64,000 bases of DNA, from the NCBI RefSeq assembly GCF_030867095.1, contig NC_081824.1:235936719-236000718 (forward strand), given 5' to 3'. The position numbers were made by a program, and so were the translations under genes. Each line of letters starts with the position of its first letter. The stretch's first letter is position 1. The notes below the pieces were generated by a model. That model searched no databases. It was not told the DNA's origin and saw only the letters and a list, made by a program, of their open reading frames with translations. Origin of the DNA: Alligator mississippiensis. Lineage: Eukaryota > Chordata > Crocodylia > Alligatoridae. Below are positions 22,036 through 46,000 of this stretch, piece by piece.

Positions 22036-22451
22036 AAAAGTTCCAAGATAAAGGTCTCCTAATTTAGTCCTTACTGTTGAAGGAGTAACCTGTACAGTTG
22101 AATTTGCTGTTGAAAAGAGACATTTTGATAAGCTATTGTTTTTTGACTTTCCTAAATGTTTCCAAATTTGAGTAGAGAAACAAGTAAACTGAAATGGATC
22201 AGAAATCTTTTAAAGTGGCTCTGAGTAGTTTATATGTAGCAATGGCATAAGAAAATTTAAAATTATTAAATGTTAATGGATTTTATGTAAGGAGAAATAT
22301 TTTTAATGTCTAAATAAATATAGTTCTATTATGAGACCTGTTCTGTGCTGTTTACATTATTTTCAGCCTGCATTTTAATGTTGTAATGCCATTCCTGTAA
22401 ATAGTTTACTGGGGAGTATGGAATTGCAGTATTCTAGTCTTCAGACCGGAG

Positions 22452-22457
22452 AATAAA
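22452..22457 (+). terminator. THUMPD2: Candidate THUMPD2 poly(A) signal AATAAA
   Basis: AATAAA within GAATAAACTCC, followed within about 60 bases by a T-rich and GT-containing region. It is the first such hexamer downstream of the transposon block with a usable downstream element. Alternatives are 21529-21534 and further A/T-rich AATAAA at about 22516. Confidence 0.35.
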
Positions 22458-22777
22458 CTCCATTTGCATCAGTTCTTTGCAATCTTTGCTTTTTTTTTTT
22501 GTTTGAAAGTGTTCAATAAATTTTTTTATCATAAATTTGAAGAATAGTGTCTCAATTGAAAACAGCTGTACTGCAGAATATTCAGTCCCAAGCTACGAAG
22601 TTGCCAAATGTTCATTAGAAATGTTGTTCAGTCAGAACCAACATGTAATAATTCACATATGAACACTTTTGCAAGTGCAGCAAAAGCTTGTTACCAGTGA
22701 TTTTGTCTATGTAAACTCAGTTTGCACCATTTCTTAACTCCATAGAGCAATTTTTACATTACATATTTATAGGCTAG

Positions 22778-22974
22778 AGCATTAGTTCTCACCCTTTAGA
22801 CTCCAGGCACTCCTCTGTAACATTTAGGAATTTAGTGGCAACTTGTTAAAAAAACTAATTTATTACAGTGCTCACCTGCTTGCACAGGATTCTGGAGGGA
22901 ACAAGCAAGCGCTTGTCTCCTTGCCCCTTGTGACAACCTTAAGAGGATCTCATAACATCCTGGTTGAGAATCAC
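22778..22974 (+). mobile_element. hAT MITE, diverged
   Basis: The left end TTAGTTCTCACCCTTTAGAC and the complement of the right end GTGATTCTCAACCAGG are both versions of CAGTGGTTCTCAACC. About 195 bases, non-coding. Confidence 0.6.
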
Positions 22975-23499
22975 AAGGCTGGAGTGACCTTCCTTCCACT
23001 TTTCATCCATTTTGAAGAATCTATATATTATTTACATTAGTGAAATAACCAATATAAACAAGTGTTGAGCATGCCACGTGCTGGGGGGCCAGGGATTTAC
23101 AATCATAGATTTGGCCTATCATTTTCCTGATCTTGAAAGATGCTGTGGCCCTGAATTTTTTCTGGCTAAATTACATTTAATTAAGATTACTTAAAAGAGA
23201 GCTTGGCTCTCTGGATTGCTTGCTTGCTTTGTTTCAAGGTCTTTCTACCTGCAGCACAGTCCTGGAGGTGCCACTTGTTTGTGTCTCCATTGGGCTGCAA
23301 AGAATTTTGAGAGTTTTTTTTCACAATACCTTGTCTGTACAAAATGCTGGATTAAAGATTACTATATCAAATATTTGTTGTTCTAGTGTCCAGCAGTTTT
23401 AGTGAGGATTGAAATCTTATGCTATGCAAACCCATCCGTAGACAGTACTTGTGACAGGTGGATCTCAAGAAACCCTAAAAGGAAGTTGTCATAATTAGC

Positions 23500-25060
23500 G
23501 ATAAGACATCATAGGAAGTGCCTGAAGAAAGTTGTTCCACTGGTGTAGCATGAAGCCTTGGGTTCTTTTAAGGAGAGAAACGGCAGCAGACAGAGCCCAG
23601 ACAGCAGAGCAGGGGCTAGCCACAAGACGGCAGAAAGCAAAGAAACACTGCTGCCTACAGTGCTGTAGCAAGCGCCCCAGGCGCCAAAGCAAAGGGGTGC
23701 CAACAGGCACTGCCAGCCAGGGCAAGGCACAGGACGGACCACAAGCAGCTTGTTTTGGCAGATGCGGGGATGGAGGAAGGGTGGCTCCCGCCGCTGTGTG
23801 CACTCCCGGGCAAGCATGGGGGCACGTGTCCCGCCCCCAGATTTGGGGGCGGGCTGCCGCTGCAGGCTTTGCCCTGGGTGTCAAATTTAATTGCTACGGC
23901 ACTGGCTGCCTAGGTAGGGAGCTGCCCATTAGCATAATGCAGCTGGTAAAAACCCTGCCTGGGGGGAGTTGGCTGCAAGGGACCAGGCAGCTAGGGAAAC
24001 GGGCCACTAGGGCAGAGCCTATAGCTCATGGAGCAGGGAGGCTTCTGGGACAGCAGTAACCAGCTCCCATGGCAACCAGCCTTGGGGCCCTAATGAGAAA
24101 CCCCTGCAGGGCTGCAGCACCACCTGGCCGGAAGGGGCAGGGCTGAGGCAACATACAAGCCTAGGGCCTGGGCTGGGTCAGACAGTCTAGCCAAACAAGC
24201 TGCAGTGGGAAGAGCTCCTGGGTGCAGGTGTGTGAAGGGGCTTTGCTGATTCTTGGGTTGCCTTCAGGATGCAAGTAAGGCACTGGAGGCTGCTACCAGG
24301 GGGATATAACCCAGGGTAAGAACAAGTCTTGCTGCTTCTACAGTAGGCTTCTGTTCACATTTGGACCTGGTTTAGTTTGTTGTAGCTGAAGGGCTTATTT
24401 CTTTACAGCAGTTTAAACCAGCAGTTTGGGTTTGGGACTATCAGGGACTGGCAGAGGTCCCAAGAGTGTCTTCAGCTCTGCTAGGGGCTTGAGATGTAGA
24501 CTGGGCTTGAGCCTTATAGGGTGGTAGCCTATGGAAGGACTATAGCTGAGTGCAATTCAATCCAGACCAGGCCAGGGAGTCCAGTGCCCAAAGCAGGGCT
24601 GAGGCCAGGGGCCCAGGACTGAAGTAAATTGAGATAGGAATTGGTGCCCAGAAAGCAGGTCTAGCATGATGGGCCTGGACTAGAATACCCAACTGGAGAA
24701 AAAGGACAAGGGAGTGATTGTACAGTAACACCTGCAAGGCGTAGCATAGCTGTATGGGAGGTCAGAGGCTGTGAATAGCCCTTAGAGCCATAAGTGTCCT
24801 GGGGACTACAGACAGGTCAGAAAGGCCCACTTGGCCCGAGAGGGGTAGAATTGAGTACAGCAAGGCCTGGGAGGGACCTGCTCATGGCCAATAGAACTGG
24901 GACTTGGTCTTGGACCCTTAAACGGCCTTAATTTCAATCAAATACATCGAGGCATGGCAACTAAAAGGGAGGGCAGGCACCCCAGAGCTAGAGCAGGGTA
25001 AGGGTTGCGTGGCCATCGGAAGTGTCATGGCTGCCCCTGGAATCCAAACATTACAACAAT
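23500..25060. repeat. G/C-rich unclassified repeat-like block
   Basis: Sharply G/C-richer than its flanks. It yields several overlapping spurious frames on both strands with no recognisable protein. 23890-25050 (GCTGCCTAGGTAGGGAGCTG near its start, GTAAGGGTTGCGTGGCCATC near its end) has the look of a reptile LTR or untranslated retrotransposon region, but I see no paired LTR, primer-binding site or gag/pol. Confidence 0.3.
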
Positions 25061-25984
25061 TGGCTATTTGTAACTGCATGTGTACAGGAAACCAAATAAG
25101 GAGATGTAATAGGGCAATTGTTACAGATGCTAGTAGTACTTGAAAAGACTACTGGGAAGCATTATGGTCTCTTATTAGTTCTGCGTTAAGAAAAAAAAGA
25201 ATTGGGTGTGGGAAGCAGTGATGGGTATAATCCTGCTCTGCTACTAAAAGCATTTTGCCTCGGCTTGCTGTTGTGCCATATCTTCTTTACCTGTGAACTA
25301 CTACTGTGCCTGGCTGCCAAGTATTCCCTGCTCTGCCTACTCAATCTGCTGTTCTGTTTATCTGCTTAATCTGTGACTTAATTTTCTGCTTTTTTACTGC
25401 ATTAAGCAGACTCTCCCCATGGTGCTCACTACTCCAATCCTCAGCTCCATTGTCTGTCTTTTCATTTTCTCCCTTCCCCAAGCTCTTATTCTTGTAAAAT
25501 CAATCTTCTTTTTGCTTTTCCTCCACCATCTGTTTCCCAGTCATCCCACACAATCTGCATCCAGTATGTACGTTCTCTACCTGCTTTCCCTAATCATTCC
25601 TCTGTCCCCATTCATCTCATACCATCTAATTACTGTGTTGCTTTTATTCCTCACTCTTCCTCCATCAGTGTTTGCTCTATTTCTAACCAGCCTCTCTCAC
25701 TCCATAGCTACCTCCCCCTCTTTCTAGGGGTTGTAAGATCAGTTGCTTGCCTCTCCTTGGCCACTCTGCCCAGGGTTGGGGGTTGAACCTGGGGATAAGA
25801 TTGTGTAAAAACACTACTACTAGACCCAGGGCAGCAATGACTTCTGTGCTTTGCTTTCTTCACTTGTGTTTGCAATAGATATTTTGCTGGAAAACTTGTT
25901 CCTGTAGTGATTGAAATGTTTGTTTCTCCCACATTGCACTTCATATTCCAATCCCCTCCTCTCATCTATTACAGGCCCTCAGTA

Positions 25985-26160
25985 TTTTATGATGTCATAT
26001 CTATGTGACAGTGGATCTCTGATCTATGTTAACAATGAAAAAACTATAAACTACAAGCTTAAATTCAAGTAAGAAACAGAACCAAGCAGAACTGTTGTTG
26101 TGACACAGAACGTTTGCGTAGGCGCATAGGAAGAGGTGCGGCTAGTTGATAGTAAAACAT
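25985..26160. repeat. Copy 1 of a 2.4-kb-spaced direct repeat
   Basis: Shares an ordered series of blocks with 28360-28545: GTGGATCTCTGATCTATGTT against ATGGATCTCTCATCTATTTT, TAACAATG, TATAAACTACAAG against TATAAATTACAAG, GTAAGAAACAGA against ATAAGAAATAGA, ATAGGAAGAG, and GATAGTAAA against AATAGTAAA. Similarity is about 65-70 percent by eye over about 170 bases. Confidence 0.6.
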
Positions 26161-27115
26161 GATGTACTTTTGAAGTCACCTTGGGTGCCTATACACACGA
26201 GGGAAGAAGCTGCTCCAATGCACTATAATTTGATTGTGTTGGAGCAGACTCTATTAATCCAGTCTGCTGGAGTGTGGCAATTACTATGGCCTTGCAGCCT
26301 CCCCGTGCCTTGTGTATCAATGTCCATATGCATCAAAATGGCAGTGGGGGTGCTTTATCTAAAGCTCATTCAAGCCACCCCCCTCCCCAGACATATATAA
26401 ACACTCTATGTCTTTATGTCAAAGCACTAAGCATGTCTAAGTATGTGAAAAATGTGAATATTGCTGAGCAACCACAGTTATTTTGCTGGTAGGTGGTGAA
26501 GACTGACTGGACAGAACTTATGTAATACCCTATATACCTGCATATATTGCACCGCAGAATATAATACACATCCTGCTTTTGAAAGGCAGCATGAAGGAAA
26601 GATCTTGCCTTATAGCATTGGTAAATGAGTACTGCAGCTAGGGAGCTGAACTACCAACTCCACCTGGCAAATGGAGCCTGTGGACTAACCTCACATGCTG
26701 GCATGGTCTGGTGCACTGGGTCTGGGGCCACATCATGCAACTGGTGTCTGGAGACATGGCAGAAGGGGGAATGGTGGCAGCATTAATGGCTGTGGCTCCC
26801 AGAGCCATGTCAGTCACTCCTGCTGCTCTCTTGCCATCAAATGTCCAGATTTGTGGCAATCCATGTTCTCGCATATAATGTACACCCCAATCTTCACCAG
26901 CTGATTTCTAGGGAAAAAGGTCTATGTTTTATGTCGCAGTTCTGATGTGTGTTTAATCATTGCACAAATTAACAGCATAATTCAACAGCTTAGCTTATCA
27001 TTCTGATGTACTAAATCATACCATACATGATGCATTTAACTAAAAATAAGTAAATTTTAAGAAGTAAAACCCCTCAGTAGATTATAGCATTGTCTCAAGA
27101 GTGAATATTTTAATC

Positions 27116-27400
27116 CAGGGGTGCTCAACCCCTGGCCCATGGGGTCAAAGATCATCATGGGTCCAGAAATTCAGGGCAAGAGCGGTGTCACTGATCCCCT
27201 GCTATCAGACCCCTGGACAGCCCCAGGCCCTGCATGCTGCAGCATGCTGGGGGCCTGACACTGCATGTGGTGGGTGGGATGAGACAGTGCTGGGCCCTAA
27301 GGGCCAAATCCCAGCAGGAGGGGGCAGTCCCTGATCCAGCTTGCACACCAACTCTGTGCCACTCATCTGGACCACCAGACCAAGAGATTTATCACCACTG
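27116..27400 (+). mobile_element. hAT MITE, 285 bp, 6/8 TSD
   Basis: Left end CAGGGGTGCTCAACCCCTGG; complement of right end CAGTGGTGATAAATCTC. Flanking octamers TTTTAATC (27108-27115) and TTTTAACG (27401-27408) agree at 6 of 8. Non-coding. Confidence 0.75.
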
Positions 27401-28359
27401 TTTTAACGTGTGGGGAAACAGATGATACCAGACATGAGTAGAAGGTTCTGAGGACGTCCCTTGAGCCATACTGTTTTACCCCTGCTTAAGGACCTGCCTA
27501 TTTTATTTTTAAATGTATGCAAAAGGCATAAATGTAATGGGAGCCTTCTTTTCTGTGGTGTTTTCCATTAAGTGCCATATACACTTATCTGTATTTTCCC
27601 AAGATAAAGTCTTGTAAAGACTTCAGGCAGTGTTTTAGTTTGCATACCAGAGAGAGAACTTGGATGGTTACTGGAAAAACAGAAAGCTTGATAAGGTGCA
27701 GCCTATGAAGTTTTTTGGAAAGCTCCTTTTAATAAAAGGAAGGGTTTTCAGACCACAAGACGGATAGGCTTGGGGAATGGCACCCCAGACCTGGAGGAAG
27801 GGCACCTGGTTTCAACCTACATTCATGCTTAGAGTTCAACTTTAAAGACAAACAGATTCAGAGGTCAGAAAGGGTATCCAGAAAAAGTGATTGTTCCCAT
27901 CCTATCCTTGTGGTTCCTGTAGAATGAGCACTAGGATCTGGGGGAGGGGGCAAATGATCCATCAAAGGCAGTACTCTCCCACTTCTAATATCTTCATTGG
28001 AGGTTGTGACTACAGCAGGTGACTTCTACCTGTGTAAGCAAAAAGCATGACTGCAGGCAATTGTTACATATAGACATGTAAATACAAAAGACAGTTTATG
28101 TTGTTAATTCCAGGCTGTTCTATGCAGATTGTAGACGTGGGCCATAGGGAGAGGCAATAAAATGCATCTAAATATTAATAGAAATCTTGCCATAATCGCT
28201 TTCCCTTAAGCTTTTAATTTACACCACCATTCAAAAGGAAGGTCACTTCCAAGCCACAAACTTGCATTCAACACACATGCTGTTACTAGAGGGACTATTT
28301 TACTATTAAACTAGCTTAGCAAAAAAAGTTTCACAACCATGTGACTTCCAACAACACTG

Positions 28360-28545
28360 ATAGGATTCTCTCTCACACAATGGATCTCTCATCTATTTTA
28401 ACAATGGACATTTTGGTTGCTTATAAATTACAAGGCAAGTCAGATAAGAAATAGAGCAAAGTATGACTTGTTTTGATAAGGAACACTCACTCAAGCTATA
28501 TAGGAAGAGACGATACTATTTAATAGTAAATAAAAAATCCTGTCC
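28360..28545. repeat. Copy 2 of the direct repeat, in probable TMEM178A 3' UTR
   Basis: Counterpart of 25985-26160 in the same orientation (ATGGATCTCTCATCTATTTT, TAACAATGGACA, TATAAATTACAAGGC, ATAGGAAGAGACG). It lies about 480 bases past the TMEM178A stop on that gene's strand, so it may be transcribed as 3' UTR. Confidence 0.6.
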
Positions 28546-29016
28546 TCCAAGTCCAATTTCAGAAGATGCGTTAAAACCACCATACCATGAAAGAAAAGTT
28601 TCTCTCTCACTGAGACACAAAGATGACTTTTCCTCCAATAATGGTTGTTCTTTATATACAAACTGTTGAAAAATACAAATTGCCTTAAATTCTCTTCAGA
28701 GTTCTTCCTCATTTTTTACTAACCATTTAACTTTCCAGTGTAAACAGATCTCATCATCTTCATGCTGTAAGTGTTCAGCATATTGAACTTGTCCTTGAAA
28801 AGGTGTTTCCTTTCTTATAGTCTCCTAGAAAGAAACAAGATGAGTCCTCCTCTGCTTAAGAAAGGGTTTTACGGGTCAAGATTTTTGAAGGATCAGGCTT
28901 TTGTGCTTGGAAACCTGAATTTAGCTTTCCCTTTATTTTTCCCCCTGCTTCTTTGGTGAGTACTTGGAGACTACTGCGTCTGTTACTGAATGTTGTTGAA
29001 GATCATCTGATAGCAG

Positions 29017-42595
<13,579 letters not shown>

Positions 42596-42787
42596 CCCCG
42601 CCGCACGCGGCACAAAGCAGGCGCGGGAGGCGGCGGCGGCCGCCAGGGGGAGCTGCGCGGAGGGGCGGGGCCGCGTGCGGAGGCGCCTCGCGCGGGGGCC
42701 CCGCCCTGCGGCCACGTGCGCGCGGGGGGCGGGGCCCCGCGACGCCCACGGCCCCGCCCCCCGAACGTGAGTGTAGGCCCCGCCCCC

Positions 42788-42797
42788 GCGCATGCGC
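42788..42797. promoter_or_regulatory. NRF1 palindromic site
   Basis: GCGCATGCGC is the full symmetrical NRF1 consensus, centred between the divergent genes. Confidence 0.75.
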
Positions 42798-42816
42798 GCC
42801 GTCCCGCCCGCGCGCC

Positions 42817-42846
42817 ATGTTGGCCGAGCAGGCCGGTGGCAGGTGA
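42817..42846 (+). other. MAP4K3: Upstream ORF / alternative donor in MAP4K3 leader
   Basis: ATG at 42817 with G at -3 opens a 9-codon frame (MLAEQAGGR) ending TGA at 42844-42846. The same segment carries a strong donor-like GGCAG/GTGAGC with its GT at 42843. Either a uORF or an alternative first exon is possible; it depends on where transcription starts. Confidence 0.4.
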
Positions 42847-42931
42847 GCGCTGCCGGCCGCCCCCTCCCCACGCCCCGGCCCGGCCCGCCCCGCCCCCTCC
42901 CCCCCACCGCGCCCGGGCTGGCGGCGGCGCC

Positions 42932-43033
42932 ATGAGCAGCGGGCGGGTGTGCGACCTGTCCCGGCGGAACCCGCAGGAGGACTTCGAGCTCATCCAGCGC
43001 ATCGGCAGCGGCACCTACGGCGACGTCTACAAG
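42932..43033 (+). CDS. MAP4K3: MAP4K3 exon 1 with start codon
   Basis: 102 bases, 34 codons, phase 0 donor AAG/GTGCGG. GGCGCCATGA gives G at -3. It contains the P-loop GSGTYG (25-30). The start is supported by the conserved [10 protein letters not shown] immediately downstream and lack of an upstream in-frame alternative that resembles the family. Confidence 0.95.
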
Positions 43034-46000
43034 GTGCGGGCGGGGACGGGGCTAGGCGGCGCAGCCCGACCCGGCCCGGCCGGTCGGTTGGTGTGTGGGG
43101 GGGGCCGCGCAGCCACGTCCCAGGTCCCGTGACAGCCCCGCCCCGCCCGCCCTGGAGGCCTCGGCGACCGTCGGGCCCTGGGTAGGGGCAGGTCGTAGGG
43201 GCATCCGTCTAGTCCAGCCCCCGGCTCACAGCAACAGTGTCATTCTAGCCAGGGCTTTGTCTGGTCGGGTCTTGAAAGGCCCCAGGGATGGGGTTCCCCC
43301 CCCCCCCCCCCCCCCCCCCCCCCCGCCTCTCTGGGTAACCTGTCCCGGGGCTGCACCACCCACCTTGGGAGTTTTTCCTCATATCTGACCTAAACTTCCC
43401 TTGCTTCAACTTGAGACTGTTGCTCCTTGTGTCGTCTGCCACCACTTCAGACCTGAAGGGGGAGTGGGGGGAAGGGACCACAGAGGTGACTTGCTGATGC
43501 TGGTGTTGTTCACGCTGTGGGGGCTGGAGAGTAGGAAATGTGTGACTTCCCTCCCTAGACTGTGGTACTCAGGCAGGGAGCAGGTTGGTAAAAGGGACCC
43601 ATGGTTACATCAGCTTTGGGGCCACAGAAGGATGCTGAGGCACTTCCCTGTGGCTGGTGTGATGTGGAGATCCCTTAACTGGGCTCTGGACAAAATTTCA
43701 GCAACTAGGTGCCCCCCCTGCCATCTAATCAGGCAGGGCTCAGCAGCCAAGGACTCACGGGCCAGATTCAGACAGTCAAACCGCTGGATCCAGCCCACAG
43801 ACTTGGGGCTTCACCTGCACGCACTTTCCCCTGGCACTGCAAGGACAGGCAACCTCCTGTCCACTGCCATCTTACCTGAAGTGGGTCATTCTAGCCTGCA
43901 GCTAGAAAAAGTGGCCTATCCTAATCCCCCCAGCAACATCAGTCCACAAGCCAGATCTTGAATGTGCCCACCTCTAATTTTACCTATTCCATGGAACCTA
44001 TTCCATTGTCATATGAGGTTTCATTGCTGCTGTTTAATAGTGCTTCTCATTCCTTGTATGCTGTCAGTGTATGAGAACTGAGAGCCAGAACACAAATAAT
44101 AGGAAGTCGGGAAAAGCTTGGTTCAGGCTTCCTTATGCATTGCTTTGAAGAATGTGACCATTACAAGTAGCAAACTTCTTTCCTTCCCCGCCCCTTCCCT
44201 CCACTCCAGACATTACAGTGACTTAGGAAGAAAGAGCATGTTTAAAGCAGCAGTACCCAGGCAGATTTTAAGTCTGCTGCATTAAAGGTGTAATAAGCAA
44301 CTTGCTAAATTAGTGTCTTATTCCTCCCTAGTAAATACTACCATTTTATGTCTCCAGCACAAAGCCTGAGGATGCAACGTGGTACCCATTTGACCAAGTA
44401 GTATTGTATACAGTTTCCTTATTTCAGCATGTTGACATTCATGTGGGGAAGAATTAAAGTTAGTGTCTTTAGTACCTTATATGTGCATGTCTTAATTTTC
44501 TTAAGTATTTTCTTTGTTGTTGTTCTTAAAATGCTGATTTTCTTTTAAGGGAGAACAGGTTAACTACCCTTTCCAGTTCTCCACATTTTGAGGTTCTGTT
44601 GTGAGACAGGAACACTGATTTCACCTAAAGTTTGGTTTTGTTTTTAAGTGAATATGTGCAAACCATGTCTTGGTTTAAATGGATTTACTTCAAAACTGCA
44701 TCATGGGCGTGTGGGAAATCTTACTTGGTTAACTCTGATTTCATGAAAATATTTAACAAAAATGTTTGTGGGCCCTCTTCAGCAGATTCTCTGCTTTTAA
44801 CAGTACCTCTAAAAAGGTGCTTGTTTTTTTTGAGAGGGAGTTCCCCCCTTTTGTCCCTGCTCCCTAGCCTCCTTACATATTTTAATTTTTGAAGTTTAAT
44901 GTTTGGGTTTTCCCTTAGCTTCTCATTTTGAACAGGGTTGAGCTTTTTTCCCCAGTGCTTCTTTAAGATAAATTTGAAACTGCCTTATTGACGGTAGTGA
45001 TTTTTTTTTCTTGATCAGATGTTTTCCACATTCTGTAGGTGGTGTTACGGTGCTTGTAAATTAAATAGCAAATATGGATCAGTTGCTTTAAATTTAAAGC
45101 AACCTATCTCAGACTTTGAAATGAAACATTTGACATTTTAATAACAAGATGCTTAGGAAACCTGTAAAGTCTTACTGAATTTTTTTGGATTAGTGTATTG
45201 GCTGAACCTAATCTTAAAGTTACTCAGTTCTGTTGGATACTGATAGTCAGTTGCCATTCCTGTTGCGATAGATGGAGGTCTTGCCTTGAACATCTTAAAT
45301 ATTAAGAGCAGAGGATTTGGGCATATATAGAAATCGATTTCCAAATTTGTTTGTCCACACTTTACAAGGAAATTCCAGGATGTGGTTGAATTGGGGTGCA
45401 TCATATTGTATAGGTTCCCTGTTTTGTTACACCTCTTGGTATTGGAGCGGCCCAGGCTCATTGGTCTCATCCACTTCAGACTAATATTTTGGGTGGGCAT
45501 ATTAACCATAGGTTATGTTATGTTGCCATTATATTCGTTGATCTGTGTAGGGTTGATTTAGACAGAGGTGGGCATGTTCAAGATCTGGCTTGTGGATTGA
45601 TGTTGCTGGGGGTATGAGGAGGAGTGCACTTTTCTCCTCGTGGAGCCATCGTCTTCATTTAGAAGTCAGCTCTTGCCCCATGTCCTTCCATGGAGGAGTG
45701 TAATTTATTAAATTGACCTAAAATTATGCACAACAGTTGATTTTTTTTTTTTTTTTCAGATGTCACAAAGAGAGCACTACTGTAAAGCTTATGGATCTTT
45801 CTGGTAGTGCCTTGTTGGGATTTTATCCACAATCATAAATATGCTGTTTTTAAATGTCCTTTTTTTTAAATTTTTTTTATATGCTGTATCTTCTTGGGTT
45901 TTTCTGGTCTCTAGGTGATATTTTCCTGTGGCTGTTGAAACACCAAACAGAGACCACCAGCTGTTAAAATGATGATGCTCCTCATATTATGGTATCATCT

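Larger units (their letters stand above)
20269..22470 (+). other. THUMPD2: Probable THUMPD2 3' UTR and downstream, with transposon
   Basis: After the stop there is about 180 bases of A/T-rich sequence, then a DNA-transposon remnant (about 20450-21545) and a hAT fragment (21763-22035). AATAAA occurs at 21529-21534, inside the transposon and followed by a GT-rich stretch, and at 22452-22457 after the transposons. Which is used cannot be told from sequence alone. Confidence 0.45.
22471..28900. other. Tail-to-tail interval between THUMPD2 and TMEM178A
   Basis: No coding exon is recognisable. Contents: hAT fragment 22778-22974; a G/C-rich block 23500-25060 of probable repeat origin; pyrimidine-rich sequence 25300-25720; a direct-repeat copy at 25985-26160 matching 28360-28545; an A/T end at 26511-26945 resembling DNA-transposon material; hAT 27116-27400. 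The TMEM178A 3' UTR must extend into the right end on the minus strand, but its poly(A) site was not settled (AATAAA on the minus strand at 28932-28937 is close to the stop). Confidence 0.6.
42596..42931. promoter_or_regulatory. Shared bidirectional promoter TMEM178A / MAP4K3
   Basis: Only 336 bases separate the two start codons, with no TATA box. Visible elements are a perfect NRF1 palindrome GCGCATGCGC at 42788-42797, an E-box CACGTG at 42713-42718, several GC boxes (CCCCGCCC), and a YY1-like GCGCCATGTTGG at 42812-42823. NRF1, YY1 and GC boxes are typical of TATA-less bidirectional CpG promoters. Binding is inferred from motif only. Confidence 0.8.

Noticed and set aside
23890..25060. Solo LTR or endogenous retrovirus
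   Set aside because: No paired LTR, primer-binding site, gag/pol/env resemblance or target duplication could be seen; kept only as an unclassified repeat-like block.
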